DNA from: Sinotaia quadrata
Lineage: Eukaryota > Mollusca > Gastropoda > Architaenioglossa > Viviparidae
DNA: 64,000 nucleotides
Assembly (NCBI GenBank): GCA_028829895.1
Contig: CM054179.1
Location: 75,240,544-75,304,543, forward strand
Direction: 5' to 3'
Shown piece by piece: positions 35,449 through 48,905 of this stretch (the stretch's first letter is position 1; each line of letters starts with the position of its first letter). The notes under the pieces were generated by a model, which did not search any database, was not told the origin of the DNA, and saw only the letters and a list, made by a program, of their open reading frames with translations. The position numbers and the translations under genes are program-made.

Positions 35449-36420
35449 CTATAAAACATAAATGCAAATATAAGATTTAAACATTACCTTAGCTCTTCCA
35501 ATTGTTTAGGTTATGAATAATTTTTCTTCTATTATAAATAAATAAGCAAAAACATCGTAAAGCCCGTACATTTTGTTTTTAGATTGTTTTATGTTTTATT
35601 TTCTAAAATGACAAAGTCATCATTAAAAAAGAGAAGAAATTTCAATACGAATAAACTACATTTCTATGCATGCATTAATAATAATACAGGTACAAAAGGT
35701 ATGATAGTAATACATCAGTATGTCGTTAGAGGGCGCTGATGAAGACAAGGAAATGTGTGGTGTACCTTTTCCTCATGGTTACACGTTATAAAGTCCAGAG
35801 GCACAGTAGACCTTATAAAGTTCAAAGATTTGAAGTAACGTTAAATTGATTTGCAAGTTTTATAAGGCGTCCTAACAATGTTTTCAAAAATTACATAGTG
35901 ACCTCATTTCGGTCTTCCAATGATAGAGAGTAGTCTAAAAATATCTCACACGAATATAGTGTAGCCTTTCCGGCGTAATTAAATATAAACTTTATTCACA
36001 ATGTTAATACTAGTTTTCAACATTTTAGTAGTTAACGTTTTCCTTATTAAAGGCATTAACTGTTCTGCCAATTTTGCGTAAATGTTCTATACTTTATATA
36101 ATAGCAGTGTAAATATATTTTCTCTTTCTTTCTTCCTCAACTTGAACTTGTAAACATTTCATAGAAAGTTTCCCAAACGTGCAATATCCTGCATTATATA
36201 TTACAACAGTGCAATGTGGCTAACAATATATTTAGTGCTTGATGTCGACTTGATATAATTGGATATTAAACCTGAAGAATGACAATGCATTAAATGCCAG
36301 ACCTGAAGACCGAAGTGCATTAAATTAATTTTTCTTCAACGGATGTAAAGTACATACTTGAATTTGAAGTCTTTTAAAACTCAGAATTATATTATATAAT
36401 TATAATTTTTACGTACCTTA

Positions 36421-36682
<262 letters not shown>

Positions 36683-36718
36683 GTCAGTCTAGGGTATAAA
36701 ACTTTGCCCTGCCTCACT

Positions 36719-36945
36719 TCAATAAATATTAAAAATAATAAATGAATAAAAATCTGGATACATAAGGAGTATTAGTAAAACAAGAACAAGAACACATGTA
36801 TGTTTGTTGTAATTACCCACGTCACCAGTAGAATTAGCTGATGTATTTTCGTTGAAATTACCCACATCACCAGTAGAATTAGCTGATGTATTTTTGTTGA
36901 AATTGCCCACGTCACCAGTAGAATGCAGCTGATGTATTTTTGTTG
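36719..36945 (-). CDS. Possible 3' exon with 15-residue repeats (right copy)
   Basis: Counterpart of 1160-1357 with four units (STGDVGNFNENTSAN type), then NKHTCVLVLVLLILLMYPDF and a stop. A one-base insertion at about 36928 shifts the frame before the second unit, so either the acceptor lies after it or the exon is broken. Confidence 0.3.
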
Positions 36946-37574
36946 AAATTACCCACGTCACCAGTAATTTGTGAGCGACCGACAAGGATGCTGCTGCTGC
37001 TGCAGCTGCTGATGATGATGGTTGATGATGATATAGCAAGTTAAGAAAGAGTATGTAAAGCGAGTTAAACAAGTCCTCAAATAAAGATAAACAGGGCTAA
37101 AAAAAAATAATAATACAACTTTTTGCAGAACCTTTTGTCCTCTAATATCATGCACTATTTCTTAAGATTTCTCTTTTTAGTAATTTAAATAAAAAAACAT
37201 TGGGGTTACACTTTTCGCTCAACATGAGCACAAATACAGAATAAATTTAAATATTTTAAAATGCATACCGTTAACACCATTCCGAGGCATGTAGTCATAG
37301 CAACACAATATGTGTGAAGAGTCTCTAGGTAATACATAGATTTGAAACGTTCACCTACACAATCCTTCACTGTATTATCTTTGGTTAGAAATAAACCATT
37401 AGTAGATCTCTGAAATAAACCATTAGTCGATCTCTGACTAGCTAATGTAGTGTACCATATACGTCTTTTTTGTTAGTAAAACACTGTATTATCTGTGTTT
37501 AGTAAATAAACCTTTAAAACATCTGTGACTACCTTTTGTAATGTACCGTGTTAGAAGGTTGTATCACAAATTAA

Positions 37575-37795
37575 TCAAATAAAGCTAAACAGTGCTAACA
37601 ACATACAAGTCCTCAAATAAACTAAATAGGACTAACAAAATACAAGTCCTCAAATAAACTAAATAGGGCTAACAACATACAAGTCCTCAAATAAACTAAA
37701 TAGGGCTAACAAAATACAAGTCCTCAAATAAAGCTAAAAAGGGTTAACAAAATACCTCAAATAAAGCTAAATAGGGCTAACAAAATACAAGTCCT
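37575..37795. repeat. About 41-bp tandem repeat (right arm)
   Basis: About six units with ACAAGTCCTCAAATAAA; the left arm has one or two. Confidence 0.8.
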
Positions 37796-37879
37796 TAATG
37801 ATTACGCAGTACCTGTAATCAACTGCACTGAACAACAAATAAAATAAATCATCTTAACAAACAAGAAAACTGCTCACAA

Positions 37880-38640
37880 TACACAAAACCATATACCCAA
37901 AAGCAGACATGGACAGGCTCTATGTATGTTAAAATATAGGAGGCAAAGGACTGAAGAAAATCAAAGATGTTATTTTAAGAGAAGTTATAGGTCTTGTGGA
38001 CTGCATCTGGAATAATAACAAATACGAGGCACTAAATAATGAATGGATAATTAACAATCCAACCCCCCCCTCCAACAAATAGACAAAGAAACAATGGAAG
38101 AAAACAACGAAATATGCATTAGCAAAATCTTGAGGCTAAAAATATCTCCATGGTCAGTATGTACGACTTGGTGATGAAACACCAACAAAATAATCAACAT
38201 ACAGGTGGTTGAAAGACAGATTTGAAAGCAGAAATAGAAGGACTAATAACAGTTGCGCAACATCAAGCATTCAGCATGAAATCACACATAACGAAAATCA
38301 TAAAAATCTCAAATGAATCCAAATGAAGACTGCAAAATCATGGATGAAACAACAGAACATATACCTTCTGAATGACATTTCTGACTGGAACAGAACACGC
38401 TACATGACACAAAGAAGTGGCAAAAATCATACATAGAAACCTAGTATGTGAATTCTATGGAGTAAAAATAAAACCGGGATGGAAACACCGAAACAGAAGT
38501 CAAAATACTCTGGAACTTCGAGATAGGAAAAGATCGAGTGATTCCAGACATTGTAGTTCTCAACAAGTCTAACAGAACAGCAGTAGTCATTGATGTCGCT
38601 GTTCCGAGTGATAGAAACTTAAAAACAAAAGAAAGATAAA
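37880..38640 (+). pseudogene. Non-LTR retrotransposon fragment (C-terminal region)
   Basis: After frame changes, the segment near 37910 resembles the post-reverse-transcriptase region (RLYV....GGKGLKKIKDV). A later open piece at 38505-38639 reads ILWNFEIGKDRVIPDIVVLN, then VVIDVAVPSDRNLKTKER before a stop. This PDIVV...IDVAVP.D.N pattern is a familiar C-terminal signature of some invertebrate non-LTR elements. Multiple stops show it is dead. The inverted-repeat arm ends, or leaves the window, within it. Confidence 0.65.
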
Positions 38641-38886
38641 TCAGAAAAATACAATAATTTCAGATTAGAAGTCTATTGACTGCCTGTAATACTGCTCTAC
38701 TCGAAAGCAAGACTTCGTAGCTGACACGAACACACAAGGCAAAACATGACACACTCTTACACAGAGTCCCGAGCCTAATGTTGCATCCTACTAATCAAAA
38801 TAAACACTGCATGTATTTCCTAATTAAATTACTCATTACTAAATCAAATAAATAGGACATGAAGTAAAAAGAATTGTGAAACAATA

Positions 38887-38893
<7 letters not shown>

Positions 38894-38930
<37 letters not shown>
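38894..38930. repeat. (CA)n microsatellite
   Basis: CA run, followed by a TA run at 38946-38962. Confidence 0.95.
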
Positions 38931-38933
<3 letters not shown>

Positions 38934-39302
38934 ACACACACATACATATATATATATATATCAATATTCACAAAAATATGACTGTTACAATAAATGTATT
39001 ATTTACAGTCAATTTTAAATTACTTTTATAAACACCGAGTAAATAATGCAGACATTCAGATTTCTAGTCATCTTTGAAACTTACAAATAAGGAGAAGCAA
39101 AAACGCCTTCTGCATCACCGCTACAGACATGACTTTCGTCTCAACGTTGTCAATGTAAATCCACCAACGCTTGAGATAACGTCACCCTTGGATTGCTCGA
39201 GATCTTGAAAGTGTATTGTACCGGACTGAGATTTGTCTTATCCGGTATTCTTCATTTTCACGGTTACAGTTTTGTTTTGATAGATTATTACGCTCTGTGT
39301 TT

Positions 39303-39793
39303 CGAGCTATGACGTCAAATGCTCATGACGTCGTTCTGACCTGTTGGGGATTTTTTTCACATTAATCAATGATTATATTTTCCCTTTTATCATAAAATAA
39401 ATATCGATGTCAAAATCACTCAGATAGATTTGTATTTCACTGTCAATTTTGGCGACGGACAGGTTTATTTTAATTTTTAAATTGGCACTATTTGTTGCTA
39501 TGACTACATGCCTCGGAATGGTGTTAACGGTATGCATTTTAAAAATATATATTTTTTAATTTATTCTGTATTTGTGCTCATGTTGAGCGAAAAGTGTAAC
39601 CACAATGATTTTTATTTAAATTACTAAAAAGAGAAATCTTAAGAAATAGTGCATGATATTAGAGGACAAAAGGTTCTGCAAAGCGAAAGTGTTCTATTCA
39701 TTTCAATATAGTAAATAGTATGCATGCTTTTATGTTTTACGTAATCTCTGAGCCGAGCTATGACGTCAAATGCTCATGACGTCGTTCTGACCT
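39303..39793. repeat. 40-bp direct repeats flanking a 450-bp block
   Basis: GAGCTATGACGTCAAATGCT and the following 20 bases occur at 39303-39343 and again at 39754-39793. Each copy contains two GACGTC palindromes. The block between contains the third copy of the 871-1065 segment (39490-39682). Confidence 0.85.
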
Positions 39794-39799
39794 GGGTCT

Positions 39800-41230
39800 T
39801 TTTTTCTCATATACATGCTATTTTAAGCTTGAACCATTGGAATATTCTAACAAATCTGGCAGTAACTAACATAACCGTTGATAAACTAACTTTGATTGCA
39901 CTTTTCTTTTCAAATCGCTGTGGTTGTGTTGGGGAGACTATAGATTGAAAAAGCAAAAGACTTATTATGACTTTTGAACATGGTCCCGCAAGGATAAGAA
40001 ATCTCTGCTCCAAAAATATGGTCAGAAGTCGGAAAGTAATAGTTGACGAATGTAATCCCAATCTTTTTTCTTTCTAAAACTAGAAACCTGTTTAGCCATT
40101 TCCTCAGAAATACTCTTGTATATGAATACAAGGACTGAAGATAATACATATAATCTTATTAATTAGTATAATAGCTCCTTTTTTATCATTACTTCAAAAT
40201 GAACCGAGTACTCCTGTACGTGTGTCAACTGCCCTGTGATAAGTAGTTTAAAATGTCAATTATCGGTGGCAAAATAAAAGACTTTTCTCCTTTTTATAAA
40301 CTTGCCTCCTGGATTATTATTAACCAACACTTAGATTTTTCATTTGACCCTCATCACTCGTTCTAGGTGAATCGTGAATCTATGCTATTGTTTTGCCAAC
40401 ATTATATTCATTTTTCATTTGTCTGACAAATTGCTGTTCTTTAGTACTTCTTGCAACAGCTAGTCGGATTGGCCGCAAGGACCACCACTCTCCATTTCAT
40501 GGTCGTTCTTTCTTCCGGTTAGATTAAATATTTCTACTTTGTCGCTCTGGCTCATTTAGAGCCTTTTAACTTGAATAGGTAGCTAGATTGAAAGAAACGG
40601 GAAATGAAAGGGGTGGGTGGGGAACTGGATATGGAAAGATAGAGTCTGACTACGGTAACATTAATCGTTGCGTATGCTACATATCCTATAGGTGTAAAAT
40701 TATCGATTTTCTTAATGTATTCGTGGTACAATGTCAAAAATGAGATTTATGAAGAACAATTAAAATGCTGAACTGCCACATCCCTCACGATAGTGTATAT
40801 CTAATTGAATACTTATTTTTTATTAACACAACAATGACTGTTGCAATAGCTAAACGCATATTTTATGAGCACAACAATACTAACTTTTACATTAGCTAAA
40901 CGTATATTTAATTACGACAATATTAGTATCTGTTACATTAACTAAACGGATATTTAATGACCTGCACATTACTGACTGTTACATACGCTAACAACAGTTA
41001 ATGACACAGTATATGTGACAGCTACATTAATTAAACAAATTTTAGTAACATTTCATACGCAAGCTCAGATGAACAACTCACCAACACTTAACCGTTAAAT
41101 AAATAAATTCAATTTTATCATGAACGTAATAGAACAAATAGAATGCATGTCGCATTCTAAAAAAAAAAACAACAACAACAACAAAACTAATTTTACATAA
41201 TTTGTTAACTTCCGGTTTTGTTTGCTCCCG
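39800..41230. other. Non-coding stretch with weak repeats
   Basis: No gene recognised. Degenerate units of about 60 bp (TTACATTAGCTAAACGTATATTTAAT) occupy 40820-41040. Confidence 0.5.
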
Positions 41231-41234
41231 TTAT

Positions 41235-42045
41235 AATATTACCTTGAATCACGTACATTTAATATTGCTGTTTAAGCTATAACCATGAATCACGTACATT
41301 TAATATTGCTATATAAGCTATAACCATGAAACACGTAATTTAATATTGCTGTTTAAGCTATAACCTTGAATCACGTACATTTAATATTGCTGTTTAAGCT
41401 ATAACCATGAAACACGTAATTTAATATTGCTGTTTAATCTATAACCATGAAACACGTAATTTAATATTGCTGTTTAATCTATAACCATGAAACACGTAAT
41501 TTAATATTGCTGTTTAATCTATAACCATGAAACACGTAATTTAATATTGCTGTTTAATCTATAACCATGAAACACGTAATTTAATATTGCTGTTTAATCT
41601 ATAACCATGAAACACGTAATTTAATATTGCTGTTTAATCTATAACCATGAAACACGTAATTTAATATTGCTGTTTAATCTATAACCATGAAACACGTAAT
41701 TTAATATTGCTGTTTAATCTATAACCATGAAACACGTAATTTAATATTGCTGTTTAATCTATAACCATGAAACACGTAATTTAATATTGCTGTTTAAGCT
41801 ATAACCATGAAACACGTAATTTAATATTGCTGTTTAATCTATAACCATGAAACACGTAATTTAATATTGCTGTTTAATCTATAACCATGAAACACGTAAT
41901 TTAATATTGCTGTTTAATCTATAACCATGAAACACGTAATTTAATATTGCTGTTTAATCTATAACCATGAAACACGTAATTTAATATTGCTGTTTATCTA
42001 TAACCATGAAACACGTAATTTAATATTGCTGTTTAATCTATAACC
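41235..42045. repeat. 40-bp tandem array, about 20 copies
   Basis: Units contain ATAACCATGAAACACGTAAT and are nearly identical in the centre, more varied at the left edge. Confidence 0.95.
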
Positions 42046-42138
42046 ATGAATAAAAGCAATGAAGCGCAATGTGTTCAAATAGAGAAAATCAACAAAAAAA
42101 ATTAAATTAATCTTTCTTTTAAATGAAAAAAAAACAGT

Positions 42139-42220
42139 CAAACGAGATGACCTCAATGTGTGTGACCTTCGCTTTTTATAAACGAGATGACCTCAATGTG
42201 TGTGACCTTCGCTTTTTATA
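42139..42220. repeat. 41-bp duplication
   Basis: Two tandem copies of a unit containing CGAGATGACCTCAATGTGTG. Confidence 0.9.
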
Positions 42221-42985
42221 GAATGACATTGGACAGAACTCAAGTAACAATGGTTGCCTGCTTTTGCAGTTGGACATTCTTTTTTTTTAGCGAGTTTTTA
42301 ATTTGCTCTTTTTATTTCACTGATAAAACTCGTACTTTAACAACCCTACCAAAGTTATCCTGGTTATAAATGAAAGGCAGTTAAAACTCATACTTATCAT
42401 GGTTATAAAAAAATGCCAGTTAAAAGGCGTCAAGTTCTGGTGACGTGTCCAGCCACAATGTCTACTGTAATACTTGTAGAAACATATTAGTCAAACTTAG
42501 GAAAAGAAAGTCAATGCGGCACTTCTATCTCACCTGATCGTCTCCTTAATATTTTGGGGATTTCATCTTACCTTCAATGTATCCAAGTTTTATGAGATTC
42601 TAAAAATGAATAACTTCTAAAACAAACGGCTCAAAGCGAGCATGCTTTTGTAGTAACAAATTCACAGAACCGGAAGTTGACCACAAAAACCTTTGAGGAT
42701 TTACAAATGTCGTGACCTTGATATATATGTGAGGTCCGAAAGTTATTAGGTAAGTACTTGGACATATCACCAGTACCAGTAGCGGTGATGTTGCGGGAGC
42801 GGGCGACTTAAACAACAGCATCCATCAGCCCCCTCCAAAGCAACCTCAATAAAAGTAATAATATTATCATCATAAATAAATAAACAAATAAATAAATACA
42901 TAAGGACTTATTCTGCAAAATACATGCCAACCAGATCGTCATCCATCAGCCCCTCCAACACACCTTGTCTTAGAACCGTCACTGT

Positions 42986-43330
42986 ACCTGACACACTTTC
43001 TACTGGTCAGGTAACAAGATCATCACCGATTGTTACCTGACACACTTTCTACTGGTCAGGTAACAAGATCATCACCGATTGTTACCTGACACACTTTCTA
43101 CTGGTCAGGTAACAAGATCATCACCGATTGTTACCTGACACACTTTCTACTGGTCAGGTAACAAGATCATCACCGATTGTTACCTGACACACTTTCTACT
43201 GGTCAGGTAACAAGATCATCACCGATTGTTACCTGACACACTTTCTACTGGTCAGGTAACAAGATCATCACCGATTGTTACCTGACACACTTTCTACTGG
43301 TCAGGTAACAAGGTCATCACCGATTGTTAC
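42986..43330. repeat. 49-bp tandem array of hairpins
   Basis: Seven copies with ACCTGACACACTTTC every 49 bases. Each has an eight-base stem TACCTGAC...GTCAGGTA with a 13-base loop, so the array could fold into a row of cruciforms. Confidence 0.9.
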
Positions 43331-43730
43331 CTTTAGATGAATATTTAGCCTCATGTATGTATCTTTGATTGTTACCGTTAGATGAATATTTAGCCTCATG
43401 TATGTATCTTTGATTGTTATCTTAAGATGAATATTTAGCCTCATGTATGTATCTTTGATTGTTATCTTAAGATGAATATTTAGCCTCATGTATGTATCTT
43501 TGATTGTTATCTTAAGATGAATATTTAGCCTCATGTATGTATCTTTGATTGTTATCTTAAGATGAATATTTAGCCTCATGTATGTATCTTTGATTGTTAT
43601 CTTAAGATGAATATTTAGCCTCATGTATGTGTCCTTGATTGTTATCTTAAGATGAATATTTAGCCTCATGTATGTATCTTTGATTGTTATCTTAAGATGA
43701 ATATTTAGCCTCATGTATGTATCTTTGACT
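43331..43730. repeat. 45-bp in-frame tandem array
   Basis: About nine copies with GATGAATATTTAGCCTCATG. The minus strand is open through the array as IKDTYMRLNIHLKIT units within a 170-codon frame (43301-43813). It directly joins the hairpin array, sharing the words ACCGATTGTTACC. No exon evidence is seen. Confidence 0.9.
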
Positions 43731-44089
43731 GAAACTTTCCCTAAAATAAGATAAATGGACAAAATATCACTCTGATCTAATTCATCTTTAGCTGAACACT
43801 TAGGAAACATCACGTTACAGATTTTAAATACAATAAATCTTTAATTTATGAGTAACATTTCGGACCGCACCAGTACTTACAATATTGTAATTTTCGATTG
43901 GTAATTTATTTCGAGAGATGATAACTGAAATACATTTCTCTATCAATACCTAACCTTTTTCATACGTTTGCCATAGTTATCGGGAGATTTTATTCCACTT
44001 AATCCTCATTTGCATATTTACTTCTGTATTTGCTTCACATTATAAAGACGTGATTATATATATAAACGATTAGCAAATTAGAGTGTCAT

Positions 44090-44370
44090 TATTAACATAC
44101 AATTAGTGTGCGCTATGTAATATTTAGCGTGTATTCATTATCGACATTTAATTAGCGTGCACTATGTAGTATTTAGTGTGTATTCATTATAATTAGCGTG
44201 CACTATGTAGTATTTAGTGTGTATTCACTACTGACATACAATTAGCGTGCACTATGTAATGACTGTTAGCGTGTATTGACTACTGACATACAATTAGCGT
44301 GCACTATGTAGTATTTAGCGTGTATTCATTATCGACAGCGTGCACTAGGTAGTATTTAGCGTGTAATCAC
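44090..44370. repeat. Degenerate 45-60-bp repeat
   Basis: About five irregular units with AATTAGCGTGCACTATGTAG. Confidence 0.75.
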
Positions 44371-44514
44371 AAATGACTAAAGATATTGAAATATTAACCA
44401 TCTTTAAGACCTTTTTTTTTTATCAACTCTCATTACACTAACAATCTTTCTGTCTACCTTTCAGCACATTTATCTATATTTTTTATCTAAACAACTTTCT
44501 AGATAGCTGTTAGT

Positions 44515-44935
44515 TCATACACGTATCAGTCCTTATAGTACAGTTAATGTATTCTTTATATGTATTATATCAGTCCTTATAGTACAGTTAATGTATTCTC
44601 TATATCTATTATATCAGTCCTTATAGTACATTTAATGTATTCTTTATATCTATTATATCAGTCCTTATAGTACAGTTAATGTATTCTTTATATCTATTAT
44701 ATCAGTCCTTATAGTACAGTTAATGTATTGTACAGTTAATGAATTCTTTATATCTATCAGTCCTTATTGTACAGTTAATGAATTCTTTATATCTATCAGT
44801 CCTTATAGTACATATAATAAATTCTTTTATATCTATTATATCAGTCCTTATAGTACAGTTAATGAATTCTTTATATCTATCAGTCCTTATAGTACATTTA
44901 ATGAATTCTTTTATATCTATTATATCAGTATTTAT
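44515..44935. repeat. About 44-bp tandem repeat
   Basis: Around ten units with ATCAGTCCTTATAGTACAGT; some copies are shortened. Confidence 0.85.
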
Positions 44936-45419
44936 CTTTAGCAAGATCAATTTAACATACTCTCTCTCTGTCTCGATCTCACCAGTTCCGAGTACCTATC
45001 TGTATCTCTATGGTGTACATCTCTCTCTCACCAGTTGTTCCTCTCTGTATCTCTATGGTACTTTCTCTCCAACTATTTATTTGTCTCCTGAGGAATGGCT
45101 ATCTCTGCGTGTATCTGTCAGTGTGCAGAGGTCAGATTGATTGAAAGAGGGTCACGTGGGCAGTTCGAACGTGGTCAAGCGATAAATTTCGTAAAAGAAA
45201 AGAAATCCTGGCAGTAAAGTTTGAATTTAAGAGGCAGATTTCGCAATGCGTCTGTGATAAGAGTGATAAGGTATCTGCTAAGATAAAACTAATTGTCGAT
45301 TTTCTGAAAGGTTATGAGAAATGTTTTTTCAACAATAAAATCAAGTTTTTCTCTGAGAATTATTTCTTTAATTCAAGTTTCCTTCTGTCTTCATATTTAT
45401 TCATATCTTCCGAAAAGTA

Positions 45420-45565
45420 TTCGTAAACTTTTGACAAGATTTCTATCTAATTCGACCTATAGCCATGTATTTGTAAACTTTTGACAAGATTTGTATCTAA
45501 TGTCGACTTATAGCCATGTATTTGTAAACTTTTGACAAGATTTCTATCTAATGTCGACCTATTGT
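45420..45565. repeat. About 59-bp tandem repeat
   Basis: Between two and three copies with GTAAACTTTTGACAAGATTT. Confidence 0.8.
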
Positions 45566-45569
45566 CAAT

Positions 45570-48230
45570 GACAGTCAGCTAGATTCATTAACCGTTTACG
45601 TATCACTAAGAATGTATCTATCGTCTAAGAATTTAAAGTGCTTGAAATTCGAAGAAAATTCAAAGCGTGAAAAGAGGCGAAGTTTTGAGAATTAGTTTGA
45701 CATAGTGAATAACTACTTGTCTTAATTATAAATATAAAATTTTAAGCGAAATGTTTTGATGGACATTTATTGGCCCCATTATAATATTTAGCTACTGGTA
45801 CTAAGGGGAATGATGCAATACATAAAGAGTAGTCTCCCATTAAAATAATTGCTCTAATCGTACATGGGGTTTTATTTTAATAATTTAAAATTGTTTAGAA
45901 ATTTATTTACTAAAAATGTGCTAGTTTATATTTTAAATTATTTAACTTATTTTTGCAATGTTATAAAATGTACCAGCATATAAGGTTACACTTGCAACTA
46001 ACTTTGTAATTTTATTGCCATTAGTACTTTTAAGCATTAAGTACAAAAAATAAAATTATCTACCTATGCATTTAAAATCTCTCATATTAGAGTTCATTAT
46101 AAAAGCTGATATTGAAAGTGTTAACAAAATGACATAAATGATAATGCATATGATTGTCTTAAATATTCTAAAAACTTTATACTACTAAAATAAATTGATT
46201 ATTTTTACAAGAATGAAACTTTTAAGAAATAAACCACTCTAATTATTGAATGTCATCAAGTTTCATGTTCTTGTTTGGTTGGTTTTGTTAGGTTAAGTGT
46301 GAAATTATACAAATGTTGACTGTTATCTTCTGCAGTTAGCTATGACTTTCTATATAGGCAATGAGAAATTCTGTATCGGGCTGTTTATTAAAGGTAACTA
46401 TAGTTAACTTTTGAGACAGTGATTTAAAGTATTTACACCCTTTACTGTTACCTTCACAAATTATAATATCTGTTTTGATAAATCTGCAGCACTTGCTCGA
46501 CAGTGTTTCTTAAAGTATATGAATATTAATGATTGTTATAAATATCAAACTATTCTCAAGTATATATATTGTAATTTTTCAGTGGATTTTCTCATTGGAT
46601 TTAAAACTTTGACAAGGTATGCATGCTGCATAACATTTTTAGTATATTGCATTAGTTATGAATATCTTCAACTGGATATTTTCTTTCTTTTTTTTTTTTT
46701 TTAAGAAGAGTTCACTAAACCATGATGTAATTTTTAATTACCTTAAAATTAATATTGATCTAAATGTTTTGCTGTGAAGTAGTTTTTATAAGGTTTGGCA
46801 GTCTGCTCCTGCCACTGCAACCCTGTGTCTAAGGTCAATCAGCAGTCACATAATCTTGCCTGCTTTGAGGGCTCTTTCATACCTGGTCAACTGAAGAAGT
46901 TCAAGGCCACCACTGTTGCAACTCTGTAAGATATACATCTAAGCAAAATTGTATGTGCATAATTTTGTATACTTTAATGTAAATAGCACTCATCTATTCA
47001 CAAATATTTTGTCAGTAAATTTCTTCACTGGACTAAGAAGTGTTGCAATGTATTCTTTATTTGGCATCATAAGATTATTGTTAAAAATACTAAGTCCTCC
47101 AAATTCAATAGTTTTTGTCACAATTTTCATACTCAGAGGTGTCTAGTGTTGGCAGGTCTGTATTCAGAAATAGTACGGTAAGAGGATGCACAACTCTCTC
47201 AGGCACCAATCAACATGGGAGGATAACTCAAGTGAAATATGCCATTTCTGCTTAATGGTGTGGCTACTTATATGTTTAGAATTTTACTGTACGCCTATTT
47301 AAACTTAAAAAAGCATATATGTATTTCAGGAAGAGTTCAAGTTGTTAAATTAAAGTATTTTTTCATCTATCTCTACTGATATAAAGTGTTCCATTAGTAA
47401 CATATATATGTGTCTAAAGTAAGCTTCTAGCCACATTTATTAACATATATCTTATTCTAATGTGATTTTAAATTATTTTGTCTCACTTTGTTTTAATTAC
47501 CATACAGAGAGGCTGCACAAAGCACTACCAACACCACCCCTAAAAACAAAAGAAAGCATGTAAAATGAAATGTTACATTGAAACAGAATAAAATGCATGA
47601 GTGACAAATTTTAGCATATAAAATTAAATGCAGTGTGTTCATTGGCCACGGTAATCAATACTTTTGTTTTCAATAAAAAAAAAACAAGATATAAACCATG
47701 TGATCACATTTATCAGCAAACTAAAAATGAAAGCAAAGCAGTGAGAGCCAGTTTGATTATGACCAAACCATATCTATTAAGAAAACTGTGTTCTTTTCAG
47801 TTTTACATTAATTTAATATGTAATTATTTTATTAATGACTAAATGAGGCATAAATGATTCACCAGAGAATGTGTTGATATTTAAAATCTCAGTAATCAGC
47901 TAAATGAGAAAACAATCCCACCAACAGCAGTAGGTCTAAGTCAAAATATGCCTGTGTTACTTAAGACAGTAATCTGGTCCAGCCCGGACTAGACTGAAAT
48001 GGCAAGAAGCATGGAGACATTTAAAAAAATAAAGATCTGAAAAACAATCATTGCTTTGTTGTGATAATATTTACAATATTAATAAAAGTATTTATAGAAC
48101 AACAAATAAATTCTTGAGCCATGGCAACCAGAAGTGGTCCAACCCAGGTATAGAATCCTGAAAGAATAGGTAGAAAACACTACCACAAGCAATTACTAAA
48201 TAGTCTATGGATAACTGAATCATTGACACT
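45570..48230. other. AT-rich stretch without a clear gene
   Basis: One tiny minus-strand exon candidate at 47501-47539 is bounded by TTTTTAG and GTAATT, is phase 1 at both ends, and reads VVLVVLCAASLY, like part of a membrane segment. It has no identifiable partner exons. A GC-richer 150-bp patch at 46790-46935 is unclassified. Confidence 0.3.
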
Positions 48231-48234
48231 TTGA

Positions 48235-48905
48235 GTTTACCACCTAGACATCCAAATCAAGCCAGCAACAGATAATTGAATCACTTGTGATGACTTTACC
48301 ACCTAGACATCCAAAACAAGCCAGCAACAGATAATTGAATCACTTGTGATGACTTTACCACCTAGACATCCAAAACAAGCCAGCAACAGATAATTGAATC
48401 ACTTGTGATGACTTTACCACCTAGACATCCAAATCAAGCCAGCAACAGATAATTAAATCATTCACAATGCCTTTACCACCTAGACATCTAAACCAAGCCA
48501 GCAACAGATAATTGAATCACTTGTGATGACTTTACCACCTAGACATCCAAATCAAGCCAGCAACAGATAATTGAATCATTCACAATGCCTTTACCACCTA
48601 GACATCTAAACCAAGCCAGCAACAGATAATTGAATCACTTGTGATGACTTTACCACCTAGACATCCAAAACAAGCCAGCAACAGATAACTGAATCACTAA
48701 TGATGCCTTTACCACCTAGACATCCAAAACAAGCCAGCAACAGATAATTGAATCATTCACAATGCCTTTACCACCTAGACATCTAAACCAAGCCAGCAAC
48801 AGATAATTGAATCACTTGTGATGACTTTACCACATAGACATCCAAAACAAGCCAGCAACAGATAACTGAATCATTTAAACTGCCATTACCACCTAGACCC
48901 AAATC
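48235..48905. repeat. 59-bp tandem array
   Basis: About eleven copies with AAGCCAGCAACAGATAATTG. Two sub-variants (CACTTGTGATGA and CATTCACAATGC) are interspersed. Confidence 0.95.

Noticed and set aside
48235..48905. CRISPR-like appearance of regularly spaced repeats
   Set aside because: The units are directly tandem without unique spacers, and the DNA is animal.
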